A DNA stretch of 64,000 nt from Rhinolophus ferrumequinum (GCF_004115265.2 NW_022680356.1:1619001-1683000); one strand, 5' to 3'; shown: positions 1 through 11,233, counted from the stretch's first letter. Made by a program: numbers and translations. The notes: generated by a model from the sequence alone, not told the origin.

Positions 1-629
1 TGCCTTGTTGGTTCCCCCTTTCTAGGGTGTTAACCTGGTCGACATGCTTCATGATGACTCATCAGATAGCAGGGGGAACCTGCACCATCCAAATACGATC
101 AACTCCCAGTTTATACCTCCAGCCACCAAATCCACCTTCCAGGTAGACAAGGGAACGGCAAGGGCCAAGGGAGTTTCTTAGCTGCCCCTCTGTGTTCCAG
201 GCAGCATGGAGCCTTCCCCTGCCCTTTAAGAATCACTTTTCCTTTCATCCCCCTGGCAAGAGGCAGGGGTGATGAGAAATGTAATCTACTCTGGGAAGCC
301 CGAGGCCTTGCTACAAATGGGGAATCTATTAGGGAAAGGCCAGACGGACACTGTGGTTTGTGCCCAAACACAGATGTCAGGCAGGCTAATTTGATTTCCT
401 TTCTTGGGAATTTGAACTGGATAGAAAATTGGTAACTTTACAGTGGGAAGATAAGTGAGAACATGCACTAGCCTGAAGACACCCCACTGCGGGCCGGGGC
501 TCCCAGAGCTCGCAGGGACTGTGGAGCACTTGCAGGTCCCAGTCTCCTTGAGGTCAGCCAGACCAGTGGCGACCTGGCCGTTTCTGGGTTGAGGTGATTT
601 CCGGGACTGAAAGCCTACTTCTCCCTACT
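1..629. other. Upstream flank of zinc-finger gene, no gene seen
   Basis: I see no convincing exon, RNA gene or named repeat here. The short open frames on the minus strand have no recognisable protein similarity and no splice context. Composition becomes GC-richer from about 480 as the CpG-rich promoter approaches. Confidence 0.5.
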
Positions 630-1320
630 TCTCCGAGGTACAGCGTGGAATACTTGGGGTACTCTCTATCCCCGCCACAGCCGCGGCGGAGGGAATCCTG
701 CGGGTGGGGGCGCCGCCCTCCGTGAGGCCCAGTTGCGGGGAGTGAAGGTCCTAAGCGAGGAGCGGCCGAGGGCTTCTTCCGGGACCAGAGCCCAGACTCA
801 GCTCCGAGGAAGTGGCCTTTCGAGTGCCCAGGAATGCGTTTTCCAAGGGGCCGAGCACTCCCGCAAGGGTGACCCGAACGGGTCTCGTCGCCGGAGACAC
901 TGCCCGGCTAGTGGAAGGCTGCTTGACTTGCGTGCCGCGGGGACCCCTGGGAAGCGACGTCCGGCGACGCGCCGTGCCGTGCCGTGCGGAGGGTTCTGGG
1001 AGTTGTAGTTCAACCTCGTATTCGGGCCGGCGCGACTTGGTCCCGCGGGCTCTTACATGCCTCTGTCGCCGTCTCGGTTCCTCTGTGTCTGGAGAGACGT
1101 CGAGCCTGGGATCGAGGAGGACTGAGCGCGGGTCCTTTTAAGCTTGAGGCGCTGGAGGGAGCAGGAGACCCCCGGGTGCGGGCGCCAGGCGAGGGTCGCG
1201 CGCGGCCCCTGGGCCTCTGGGTAGATAGAACCGTGGACCCCCGCTACCGCGGCGGGGGCTCTCCTGCGCGCCCCGGGGAAGGAGTCGCCATGGAGCCTGG
1301 GGGCAGAGGTGAGAATCTGG
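630..1320 (+). promoter_or_regulatory. CpG-island promoter and 5' UTR of zinc-finger gene
   Basis: This stretch is GC-rich with frequent CpG dinucleotides, including gccgcggcgg, gcgacgtccggcgacgcgcc and ccgctaccgcggcggg, in contrast to the CpG-poor DNA on both sides. It ends at the first coding exon of the zinc-finger gene (ATG at 1290). No TATA box stands out, as expected of a CpG-island promoter. The transcription start cannot be fixed from sequence alone. Whether the island also drives a divergent transcript to the left is unknown. Confidence 0.7.
993..1011 (-). promoter_or_regulatory. ZNF143/Staf-type promoter motif
   Basis: On the minus strand this reads as ACTACAACTCCCAGAA, close to the ACTACAATTCCCA core that ZNF143/Staf binds in many mammalian CpG promoters. 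It lies about 280 bp upstream of the predicted ATG, within the CpG island. Occupancy is inferred from motif resemblance and placement only. Confidence 0.55.
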
Positions 1321-4300
1321 GAGGGATGCGGCGCGGTGACCGCTGGCGAGGTAGAAAGAGAAAGGCTGCCCTCTGGCTGGGGCTGGCTCAGGAAGAGGCA
1401 GCATCCGTCTTCTCTGGGAGAGCCCTTTTCTGGAAGGAGAACCTATACCTGCAGTGCTTGCTGGCCCGTAGCAGGGCGACGTGTGCCTGCCTCCCTTGCC
1501 CCACATCAACAGATCTGACAGTTTGACTTTTGATGACGACTTCCTATCGTCCTCACAGGAACCCCATAAGGCGGTAGGAAGAAGACTATTAGGCCCATTT
1601 GGCAGACAGGGAAAATGAGGGTTTGAGAAGTCACGGGATTTGTTTAGAATCCTGGATATTCTTCCCATTAGACCCATCACTTTTCTGAGAAATCCAGTGT
1701 TGTATCTGAAAAGCCAGTGTTCAAAAAGAATTTAGTCTTCTTTCATCCAGTGATCCTGGAATAGAACAAGAATGAAGCATTAAGAGAGGCACGGATGGAC
1801 ACACAGACTTTGAGTATCATTTTGACCATCACTCAGCATATGAGAGATAGAAATATGTATTTAACTTAAGTATGCAGATTCTCATAGCAGATTTCTACTG
1901 GAGTTTTCGGGCAGAGGAGGATGGGGGAAACTGAGGCAGCCATGGTGATGGTTGTCTTGATGCAGGGATGTTGTGGGATTGTCCCTTAATTCCCTGGGTT
2001 GACTCTTCTTAGGTGACGAGAAGCTGTGTATGGCAGTTTCTGCGAGTTTACTGCAAAGCAAGAATACTCATCATGGCTCCTATCTCCACTTGTAGGGTCA
2101 CGTTCTGAGGCCTCTGACACTCCCCATCCTGGAAACCCAACAGAAAATGGCGTGACCTCTGCATCCCAGGTGAGTCTAGATTACTTTTTTTTCTTTCTCA
2201 TGTTCTCAGAGCATGGATATGGTTTCTTCCATTGTTATGGAATTGGTCAGCTCTGATTGCTGGAGTATCAGATGCAGTGGGTAAACTGATACGTGGTCAA
2301 CCTCATGGAAAACGCTCCTCATCTGTGTGGAACCGCCGCCCCCCCCAGCATTACTTCTCTACCCACTTAGTGCTTGATGAACATTTAGACAGTTCAGTAG
2401 TGATTAGCCTCGTCGTGAGATGCAAAGGAATAAAAGCCAGTTGCCCCTGGCTCATGAAGTACTGAGGTGGTAAGACATAGATAAATGAAATCGTTCAACA
2501 GCAAGAAATAGGGACTTTTTTAAGTACAGAAATGACTGGTACAGAAAAACCATAATAGATCACGGAAGAGGTTTTCCATCCTTGAGAGTATTTGGAAAAA
2601 AAATACTGGGATAAAACTGCATCTTTGAAAAACAGGAGAGAGTAGGTAGTTGGAGAATAGAATACAGGAATATTCTGAGAAAGAGAACAGATTTGGCAAA
2701 AAAAAGTCTCCAAGTGACAAGAGAGTTGGAGGTCTTCAAGGGGTGTGTGTGTCACTGTACGGTAAGCTGGAGTGTGCTGAGGGAAGCTGGGGCATGGTGT
2801 AGGCACGCCACAGGAGAACCTACATGGGGCCTTAGTCCAAAGGTAAATAAAGCCCCGTTAACATCTGCAGAGGCCCTGCAAGGTGAGACGTGCTTCGTTC
2901 ACTCGTGTTGATCACTTCTGAGGCGTTTCGCCTTAAAGGCCCATAAGCTGAAATACAAAGATTACAGATTTCATACTTCAAGTATTAGAATAAAGAGTTA
3001 AATTACTTGAGGTAGGGATTTTCAAAGTAGGTGGTTCTTTTAACTTTACTTCATTATGTGAACGGTTTTACCTTTTGTTTTTGTAAGGCTATATCATAAA
3101 TGTTAGAATGCTGGATAGAAACAAATTTAACCATTATATTCGTGCTTATGTTCGGGGCCTGTGGCAACAGTGGTGGTTCAAAGAGAAGTAAGACTGGTTC
3201 ATTTAGTAGCATCCCAAGGACTGGTCTATTTTAATGAGTCTCATTTAAATTGAACTTGTGTAGACATTTTTTGATAGAATTAGAAAAACTATTAGACATT
3301 TATCAGTAGTAAAGAGATTCAGCTACAGATTCAAAGGAGCGTCACCCACCCGGCCCTCACCCCACATTTTAATAGACAGGCTAAACTTTGTATCTACCAT
3401 CAAGATCGAGGTTCGGCTGGAGTAAACATTCCTGCAGTGTTTTCAATGTTTGGTACACTTCTGTCCCCCTCCCCACCTCTGTCCCCATGCACACTTCTCT
3501 AGAACACCCCATTTAAGCTTTTGCTACTAATTCTTGTTCAAGCATTCCTCCATTACTTCATCTGCCTGACAAATGATTACAGTGTCCCTGCTGTGTGCCG
3601 GGTGCTAGGGCTGTGTCAGGGAGCAAAAACAGACTTAGCGTCTGCTTTTGAGCAGCTTACCGTGGGCAGGCCAGATAGATGTTAACCAGAAGGTCCCCTC
3701 GGTGTGGAGCACGTGCTACACTCCTGAGAGGCAGGGCAGGCTTCCCTGAGGAGGTGGCGCCGGAGCTGACATATGAGGTGTGAGTAGGACCAAAATGGCT
3801 GAAAGGATGAGACGGGGAGAGCATTCAGGAACAGGAAGTAGCATGCGAAAAGGGGCCAAAGGGAACATGGCACACGTCAGGCAGCCGAAAGGCGGCCACC
3901 AACTGGAGCACAGAGAGTGCAGGAGGGCTAGTGCATGGTGGGGTGAGGAGGGGCAGGGTCAGACCCATCAGGACCACCGTGACAAATGGCAAGCACACTT
4001 GGGGACCTTCCCGAATAATTTGGGTTTGAGTTACTCTTTTATAAATAAGTCTATTTCTGTGACATATATGTAGCAAACATCTTAACGTTTAATATATATT
4101 GGGCTGATTTTGTTCTCAAAGGAAAACCAGAGAGAAAAAGATTTCATATTTCTTGAGCCTCTTATATTTTAAAACCGTAGCATAAGGAAAATACTGTATT
4201 TGTAATTATAGTTTCTCCACTTTCCCATGTCTAAATAGTAACGATTTCTATATTCTATCATTTACTTTATTGATACATGAAATAATAACATTATCTTCAG

Positions 4301-7300
4301 ATTTTACATCAAAGATGCTTTCCTTCATACTTGCAGGTAACATACAGCCTAGTGCATGGAGGCATGGAGCGAGTCTGGGCTACAGATAACAGTAGTCCCT
4401 CCTATCCAGTAGCCCTTTGCACAGTTTCAGTTACTTGCACTCAACCATGATCCAACAATATTAAATGGAAAATCCCTGAATAAACAATTCATCAATTTTA
4501 AATTGCATGCTGCTCTGAGTGGCGTGATGAAATCTCGTGTTATCCCGCCCCATACCGCCTGAAACGTGACTCATCCCTTTGTCCATCATCTTCATACTGT
4601 AGACACTCCCCTCCCATTGGTCACTAACCGTGTCAGTTATCAGATTGGCTGTTGCCATATCACAGTGCTTGTGTTCAAGTCACCCTCATTTTACTTAATA
4701 ATGACCCCAAAGCCAAGAGCAGTGAGGCTAGCAATGCAGATATGCCAAAGAAAAGCTGGAAAGTGATTCCTTTAAGTGAAAATGGATGTATGTGTATACG
4801 GGTTCTGATACTATGTGCGGTTTCTGGGTCCAGGAGTGTGTCCTCCATGGATAAGCGGGGACCACTGTATGCCAGAGAATCTTAGTGTTGGAAGGGGTGT
4901 TAGAGGTCATTTGTTCTAACCTTCCCATTCTTCCTGTCTTCCTTCTCCTATGCTGTCAGTTTGAGTCCTTCCCAGCGGCTTCTGGAAGGAGGTCCTTTGG
5001 TGAGCACAGCTGTGTTTGTTTTTTCAGGAGACGGTGGTGATCAGGGACGTGTCTGAGGCTGTCACCCAGTGGGGGCAGCTGAACCCTCCTCAGGGAGGTG
5101 TGCCCAAGAAGCACAGAGACCTGGTCTTGCTGGGTAAGGATGGCCCCCATGCCGTGAACTTGCTTTGTATGGTACCTTTGCTGCTGCAGTTCCCAGGAGC
5201 TCTGTGGTTCTCAGATTCAGAGTCGTAATGCCTGAAGGCCCAAGACAGGAAGTTTCTGCTTTGTGCGTGTACTTTTGACACTCCTAGAGTTAGAAACAGA
5301 CTCCCTTTTATCATGTCGGCCCAGATGGTAGCCTCCTTCTTTACTCCCTGACTATGGATGTTGTGACAAACTTCTAGTGAAAACACGTCTTAAGATATGG
5401 GTGCTTAATGGAAGGAGAACTGACTCTGGGTGGTAAACACACAATGTAATACATGGCTGATGTATTTCAGAATGGTACACTCGAAACCTATATAATTTTA
5501 CTAACTAATGTCCCTAATATATTAAACAAAAATTTAAAAAAAAAACGGAAAAGAAATGGCTGCTTAGTCTTTTAATGGGGAGAGGTAAAAACAAGCAACT
5601 CAACTGTTGTGAATTCAGACAGACCCCATATCAACCTTCCTGTCTTCTTCTGAGCACTGGTGAGGGAGAAATCAGAACATATCTCTCTCCTTCTCCTTCT
5701 CACTTTCCCTCTCCCTCTCCCTCCCTACCTTCCTCCGTCTCCCTCTCCCTGTCTCTCTCCCTCTCTCCCTCTCCCCGTCTGTCTGTCTCCCTCTCCCTCT
5801 CCTTTTCCCTCTCCTGCTCCCTCTCCCTCCTTCTCTCTCTCTCTCTCCCTCCCTTTCTCCTTCTCCCTCTCCCTCCCTACCCTCCTCCATCTCCCTCTCC
5901 CTCTCCCTCTCTCTCCCTCTCCTTCCCTCTCTCCCTCTCCCTCTCTCCCCTCCTCCGTCTTCCTCTCCCTTTCTCCCTTCCTCTGTCTCCCTCTCTCTCT
6001 TCCTCCCTCTCTCCCTCTCTCCCTTCCTCCATCTTCCTCTCCCTCTCTCTCTCCCTCTCTCTCTCCCTCTCTCACTCTCCCTCCTTCTCTCTCTCTCCCC
6101 CTCCCCCTCCCTCCCCTTCCCCCGTCCCTCTCCCCTCCTCTCTTCCTCTTCCTCTCCCCCTCCCTCCCTACCCTCCTCCATCTCCCTCTCCCTCTCTCTC
6201 CCTCTCCTCACCTCTCTCCCTCTCCCTTTCTCCCTTCCTGTCTCCCTCTCTCTCTCTCTCCTTCTCTCACTCTCCCTCCTTCTCTCTCTCTCCCCATCCC
6301 TCTCCATCTCCCTCTCCCTCCCCCCTCTGTCCCTCTCCCCTCCTCTCTTCTTCTTCCTCCCCCTCTCCCCCTCCTTCCCTCTCATACCATCTTCCCTAAC
6401 AACCAAGGAGCTAACCCTGAGCTGTTTTACCAGACCCCATTTTTCTTTCCCCATGAACAGGGCTTCTGATTTCCAAGCCTGATGTAATCTCTCAGTTGGA
6501 GTGTGGGGAGGAGCTGGAGAGAGAAGTCCCGAAAGCAGCCAGTCCAGGTGAGTGAGTGTTGGAAATAGTGGACATAAACCCAGACAGTTAGTAGGAGAAG
6601 CGTCTTTGAAAAGCTTGTGGAGGAGCCTTTCCAGATTTTGCTAGACTCACGGAAAATTTGAAGGCCCTTCCTCCTGTGCTACACTGCCCCTCTATGGATG
6701 TCATAATTTTATTTTTCAGAAAGTAAACACTTTCTACTCCTGAAATGAAATCAACATTTTAATGTTTGTTACTAATTTGCTTGGGTATGAGGCTCTAAAC
6801 CAGGCTTTTTCATATATGTTATTTGGTCTTTGCAGGATAATGTGGCTTTTCGTCTCAGAGCAATGAGTATAAATTGATCTCTGCATCTCCTATGGAGAGG
6901 CAGCAGAGCATATGGTTATGAGTGCACTTTGGTTCCAGTCTTCCTCGGTGCAAAACCAATCTCAGCTACTCACTAGTTCTGTGACCTTTAACAAGTGAAT
7001 TACCTTCTCTGTGACTCAGACTCTCCAACTGTAAAATGGGGATAATGATAGCACTTAACTCATAGGGTTGTTGTCACGATCAAATGAAAAAAATCTAAGA
7101 GAAATGCTTAGAACAGTACCTGGCTGAACGTGTGCTAAGCAAGTGACGACTATCAATTAAGTCCTGATAACTGTTTTTGAAAGATGTCGTGGATTTGACT
7201 TATGTCAGACTGCAGTACTGCAGTAGACTGGCAGCTGGTCATACTTTCTTTAGTCTAATCTTGTCCAATTGAGGCAGCAGAATATGCTAGATTCCCCACT

Positions 7301-7769
7301 GTGCATGGCTTACTCTGCCAGTTCTGTATTCTCCACCTTCTTTCAAGGCCTTTGTCAGTCTACCTGCCTGACCATTCTACCTCCTCTGTTCTCCAACTTG
7401 AACCCCTAACATAAAGCAGGCGTGTCTTCTTCCCCTGCACTAATTGCATGTGCTCCATGCACTTTTGGTGCTTTAATTCTTCCCACTCCCTCATCTGGAA
7501 ATCCACTTGCCTTTAACCTATTTCTACCTATTTGTCCTTTAAAATCCCAGGCACTTCCCTGATTATGATATGTGGTTGAGAACAAAGGATTCTATTGATT
7601 AATGTCATGTGGCATCGTGGGTGGAATGGACATTAATGACCATTTAAGCCTGGAAATATTTAAACATTTTTAGCAGTGAAGTTTTCCCCCCAAACTCTTA
7701 CTAGAAAGCCTACGATTTGGTGGTCTGAGCACATGAGAATTTGACCTTCCCTTCCCTAAACGCTACTCA

Positions 7770-7803
<34 letters not shown>

Positions 7804-9711
7804 TGGTTCTGTATTCCTCTTTCCAATTTGTAGGAGCGTCAGAGATGACCAGGTTCTTAATTACTCAGCTTTGTAATGGTTTGTAGATCTGGACCACTTT
7901 GAATGCTAACTTGTAGAATGTGTGTCTCCTGTCAAGACAGGGGAACCAACAGAGATTTTTGTGTAAAAGGAATAGTTTTGGAAGGTTAGTCTGTTAGCAG
8001 TGATTGGACATTCAGGAAGGAAATGCCGTAACTATGCTGATGCTCAAGGTGTGAAGTGACGCAGCTCTGGGGAGGGGTGGCAGTGGGTGGTCCCTGGAGA
8101 CTGCCTTTCTCTGATCTCAGGCCTGTCTCCCCAGACTGTTTTTTATTTGCCATTTCCCCCACATCACCTCTCCTTAGTCTCGTTCCGTTGTTCCTTCCCC
8201 TTCCCTGGCCTGCTGGACAAAGGATTATGAGTGCCTGCTCACCCTCCCCCGGTGCAGCTGCACTTCTCCTCCCGGTCATCTTTCTTTTCTCATGTCCTTT
8301 CAAATTGCAAGGCTGTTTTTGAGAGCTTTCAAGTTCATGTGTTCCTGGTGAGCATTTTTTGTTTGTTTTATTATTTTCCTACCACAGCGATTACTTTACT
8401 CTCAGTATAGAAAATGATACATGTGCATTTTTGTTTCTGTCAGACTGGGAGACAATACCAGAAAGCAAGGAGCTAACTGCAGAGCAGGACGTTTCGGAAG
8501 AAGAGTCAGCCCCTGGGATATTAACAGAAAGATTTCCAAAGGAAGGTGCCAGTGGAAGTGAGGATTCTTTAGAGAGTCAGCAGAAAAACCATGAGAAACA
8601 TTTACTGCAAGAGGTTGTCGGTCAGAAGAAATCTGGGGAGAGAAGTTACCAGTGTGATGAATTTGGAAGAAATTTTAATCACAGGTCATTATTTATTCAA
8701 CAGCAAGGAGAGAAACTACGTAACTGTAATTCATTTAAAAAGAACTTAAAGCGAAATTCAAATGTAATGCGGCATGAGAAAATTTGTGCAGGAAAGAAAC
8801 CTTGGAAATGTAGCGAGTGTGAGAAAGCCTTTAGCTACTACTCAGCTTTTGTCTTGCATCAGAGAATTCATACAGGAGAAAAGCCCTATGAGTGTCACGA
8901 GTGTGGCAAAGCCTTCAGCCAGAGCATACACCTGACTCTGCACCAGAGGATTCACACCGGAGAGAAACCCTACAAATGTCACGAGTGTGGGAAAGCCTTC
9001 AGCCACCGCTCAGCCCTTATTCGGCATCATATAATTCACACTGGAGAGAAGCCCTATGAATGCAGTGAGTGTGGGAAGGCCTTTAATCAGAGCTCATACC
9101 TCACTCAACACCAGCGAATTCACACCGGAGAGAAACCTTATGAGTGCAGTGAATGTGGGAAGGCCTTCAGCCAAAGCACGTTCCTTACCCAGCACCAGGT
9201 CATTCACACTGGAGAAAAACCCTACAAGTGTAACGAATGTGGGAAAGCTTTTAGTGATCGTTCAGGCCTCATCCAGCACCAGAGAACTCATACTGGGGAG
9301 AGGCCTTATGAGTGTAACGAATGTGGGAAAGCCTTCGGCTACTGTTCAGCCCTCACTCAACACCAGAGAACTCACACGGGGGAGAAACCCTACAAATGCA
9401 ACGATTGCGCCAAAGCCTTCAGTGACCGCTCAGCCCTTATCCGTCATCAGAGAACACACACTGGAGAGAAACCTTACAAGTGTAAGGATTGTGGGAAAGC
9501 CTTCAGCCAGAGCTCATCTCTCACAAAGCACCAGAAAACTCACACTGGAGAGAAACCTTACAAGTGTAAGGAATGTGGGAAAGCCTTCAGCCAGAGCTCA
9601 TCCCTTTCTCAACATCAGAAAACTCATGTTGGAGGGAAAGTCAAGGGATACGGAAAAGCCCTTAGTGGCAATTCAGCCTTTGGTCAACAAAAGAGAATTC
9701 ATACTGGATAA
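1290..9711 (+). CDS. KRAB-type C2H2 zinc-finger protein gene (five coding exons)
   Basis: Predicted exons are 1290-1308, 2096-2169, 5028-5133, 6461-6547 and 8444-9711. All have GT-AG borders and matching phases, giving 1554 nt and 517 aa. The order is a short N-terminus starting MEPGGR, a degenerate KRAB A box (about residues 32-67), a KRAB B/C-like exon with [13 protein letters not shown], a linker, then ten canonical C2H2 fingers joined by TGEKPY/F linkers in the last exon. Such proteins bind DNA in the nucleus, and those with an intact KRAB box recruit TRIM28 for silencing. Here the A box has lost its usual EEW and LYRDVMLENY blocks, so that role is doubtful. Synteny with PROM2 points to the ZNF514/ZNF2/ZNF892 cluster of human 2q11. 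The KRAB B/C part recalls ZNF514 and some fingers recall ZNF79, but I cannot assign the orthologue. The start rests on a good context (gccATGG) and an in-frame junction. Confidence 0.82.
2096..2169 (+). CDS. Zinc-finger gene coding exon 2
   Basis: This exon is flanked by acceptor cacttgtag and donor gtgagtct. Joined to exon 1 in phase 1 it encodes [18 protein letters not shown] and on to ASQ, a low-complexity acidic/polar N-terminal segment of the kind that precedes the KRAB box in this family. It ends in phase 0, matching the KRAB exon. Confidence 0.65.
4389..4867 (+). mobile_element. Tigger-type (Tc1/mariner superfamily) DNA transposon, non-autonomous
   Basis: The ends are imperfect inverted repeats: acagtagtccctcctatcc at the left and ggataagcggggaccactg at the right, the latter followed by TA. 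This is the signature of Tigger elements. The interior contains a TTAAATGGAAAAT-like stretch and the start of a pogo-type transposase frame ([13 protein letters not shown]..., a decayed version of the Tigger MAPKRKSS start). Only the N-terminal portion is left, so this is an internally deleted copy. It lies in intron 2 of the zinc-finger gene. Confidence 0.8.
5028..5133 (+). CDS. Zinc-finger gene exon 3, degenerate KRAB A box
   Basis: Acceptor ttttttcag and donor gtaagg bound a 106-nt exon, the normal size and phase (0 to 1) for a KRAB A exon. It encodes [20 protein letters not shown], then [16 protein letters not shown]. The WGQLNP-Q core and the terminal LVLLG align with a KRAB A box. The glutamates before the tryptophan and the LYRDVMLENY helix are missing, and those residues matter for TRIM28 binding. 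The open frame is intact, so this looks like divergence rather than decay. Confidence 0.75.
5682..6383 (+). repeat. Long pyrimidine-rich microsatellite (CCCTCT/TCTCCC)n
   Basis: About 700 bp of almost pure C and T on the plus strand, built from varying ccctct, tctccc and ctccct units with occasional tgtctg variants. It sits in intron 3 of the zinc-finger gene, ending 77 bp before exon 4. Open frames across it on both strands (Ser/Pro/Leu-rich and Arg/Glu-rich) are artefacts of composition. Tracts like this can form triplex structures and are unstable in length. Confidence 0.95.
6461..6547 (+). CDS. Zinc-finger gene exon 4 (KRAB B/C-like)
   Basis: An 87-nt exon in phase 1 to 1, bounded by ccatgaacag and gtgagtg. 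It encodes [20 protein letters not shown] followed by EVPKAASP. The pattern L[11 protein letters not shown] is the standard KRAB B box. The usual PW motif after the cysteine/glutamate run is shortened to ELERE. Confidence 0.78.
6893..7160 (+). mobile_element. MIR SINE
   Basis: Recognisable MIR core and 3' part: ctcactagttctgtgacctt, the ctgtaaaatggggataatga stretch, cataggg-ttgttgt, and a tail with gcttagaacagtacctggc. It is an ancient, diverged mammalian SINE in intron 4 of the zinc-finger gene. Confidence 0.88.
7772..7798 (+). repeat. Poly(A) run, 27 bases
   Basis: An uninterrupted run of A followed by gaact. No SINE or LINE body that I can identify precedes it directly, so it may be the tail of a decayed retroposon or a simple homopolymer. 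Confidence 0.9.
8444..9711 (+). CDS. Zinc-finger gene exon 5, C2H2 finger array
   Basis: The exon opens after ttctgtcag and continues to TAA at 9709-9711. It starts [20 protein letters not shown], an acidic linker, followed by two broken finger remnants ([10 protein letters not shown]... lacking the second Cys, and a [10 protein letters not shown]... stretch). Ten intact C-x2-C-x12-H-x3-H fingers then run from about 8800 to 9630. Their recognition helices include [63 protein letters not shown] and QSSSLSQ. An eleventh unit ([21 protein letters not shown]) keeps the spacing but has lost its cysteines, and the protein ends there. The regular TGEKP linkers and lack of stops argue for a functional DNA-binding protein. 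Confidence 0.93.
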
Positions 9712-10650
9712 AGACCACATAAATGTGGTACATTTGGAACATACATATGGAACATTTACTATCCATGATGTGAGGACTGCAAAGAACTTTAACTGTGTTA
9801 TAAAAGATATGTTAATGAGATGTCTTTTTTATATGGAACGGAGCTTACTTAGAATGTGAAAGAGGGGGTTTAGATTTTTTAAATGTCCTAATGGAGGACA
9901 TTGTGAATTTCCCATGGGATACAGGAAAATTATTTCCGACACTCTAATGTGTATGTAAGCTATGGAATCCTTGAGACAAGTAGGGTATGCCATGGCGGAA
10001 AGAGGGCATCTTGGCCAGGCTAGGCAGTCTCTTAGTGCCAAGGGGATGGACTTTTGAAGAGTGGTTCTTTTAGGGAGATTGCAGAGGTAGAAATAAGAGG
10101 TTGAGAATTTACAATGATTTTGTCTGGAGTCAGGAGTAGTGGAGGAGGGGAAGTTGCCCTTAGTCTTAAGTGCAAGGCCAAAGGAGATAGATGGAAACCA
10201 TAGAGAAAAAGCTGGGGGAATGAGCTCAAGAAACGTTGATAGAGACAACTACTTGAATGAGTACTCACATCTAGGAAAAGTATGAGACCATGAGTTGGTC
10301 AGCCACAGTTTCCACGAAGGCAGCTTCCCCCAAAGCCAGGGGACAATGGCTGGGCAGTTCGCTTCTGCACTTTGTGCCTTGTAGACTTTGCTGGCTGAGA
10401 CGTCTCCTACTTAGAATCATTAACTCCGAGGGTCAGGCCTGCAGCCTAGAAAGGGGGAATACAGAGCGACCTTCGACATTTTCCATCTGTTTTAAGCTAT
10501 CTGAATTACCTGACAATGTGCTTATTTATGAAGATTTACTTCCATTGTATATAGTTTGTACCTTAGACTTTTTCGTACCATGGTAACCGTTAGTTGCAGA
10601 CCTGAACTGCCACTACATATTAGGTTGTGAAAAACTTGAAAAGATTTTGA
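9712..10650 (+). other. 3' UTR and downstream flank of zinc-finger gene
   Basis: There is no further gene in this stretch. It presumably contains the 3' UTR. I did not find a canonical AATAAA close to the stop codon, so the transcript end is not placed. Short open frames on both strands show no similarity I recognise. Confidence 0.45.
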
Positions 10651-11233
10651 AATTTTTGCCTTTCACCATTTTATTCTTGGGTAGAGGCAGATGACATCTT
10701 TGTATATATACTTTTTTCATTGAAACTTTGAAGGTTATTACTGGAAACATTTTGAGTGCTGTATTTTTAGCTTCCACGTTTGACTAAGATGTGTCTTGTA
10801 TGGCTTTCTTTGAGTTTGTCCTGTTTGCTGAGCTTCTTGAATCTGTAGGGTTATGTCTTTTGCCAAATTTGGGGGATTTTCAGCCATCATTTCTTTGAAT
10901 ACATTTGCAGCCCCCACTCCCACCCCTTCTCTCCTTCCAGGACGCTGATGACACAAATGTTAGGTGTTTGGTTTTCATCCCACAGGTTCCTGAGGCTTTG
11001 TTTGTTTTTTTTCCCTCAGTAAATTTTTCTCTTAGTCTGCTCAAGCTGCCATAACAAGATACCACAAACTGGATGGTTCAAACAACAGAAATTAATTTCT
11101 CACAGTTCTGGAGGCTGGAAGTCCAAGATCAAGGTGTCAGCTTTGGTCTCTGGTGAGGCCTCTATTCCTGGCTTGCAGAAGGCCACCTTCTAGATGTGTC
11201 CTAACATGGCCTTTTCTTGGTGTGTACATGTGG

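Larger units (their letters stand above)
1309..5027 (+). other. Introns 1 and 2 of zinc-finger gene
   Basis: Apart from the small exon at 2096-2169 and the Tigger element near 4.4-4.9 kb, this stretch holds no further coding signal that I can support. A second acceptor at about 2013 would open a longer exon, but its reading frame stops before the 2096 acceptor. Around 3580-3950 the sequence looks like an old, heavily decayed interspersed repeat that I cannot name. Confidence 0.5.

Noticed and set aside
984-1680. 180-aa frames on both strands in the promoter region
   Set aside because: They are GC-rich frames in a CpG island, with no recognisable domain; the plus-strand frame overlaps the true exon 1 but reads past its donor.
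2013-2095. Alternative upstream acceptor for zinc-finger exon 2 (ttcttag)
   Set aside because: In the required phase it reaches a stop codon immediately before the 2096 acceptor, so it would truncate the protein.
5575-6469. Long Ser/Pro/Leu-rich and Arg/Glu-rich open frames on both strands
   Set aside because: They lie inside a pyrimidine microsatellite; the low-complexity composition itself removes stop codons. There are no domains and no splice context.
9056-9859. 267-aa frame overlapping the finger array in another frame
   Set aside because: It is a shadow of the repeated finger codons; only the main frame gives C2H2 motifs.
10617-10680. tattaggttgtgaaaaactt resembling a mariner end
   Set aside because: Only about 10 bases resemble the MADE1 end, and no inverted partner is found nearby.
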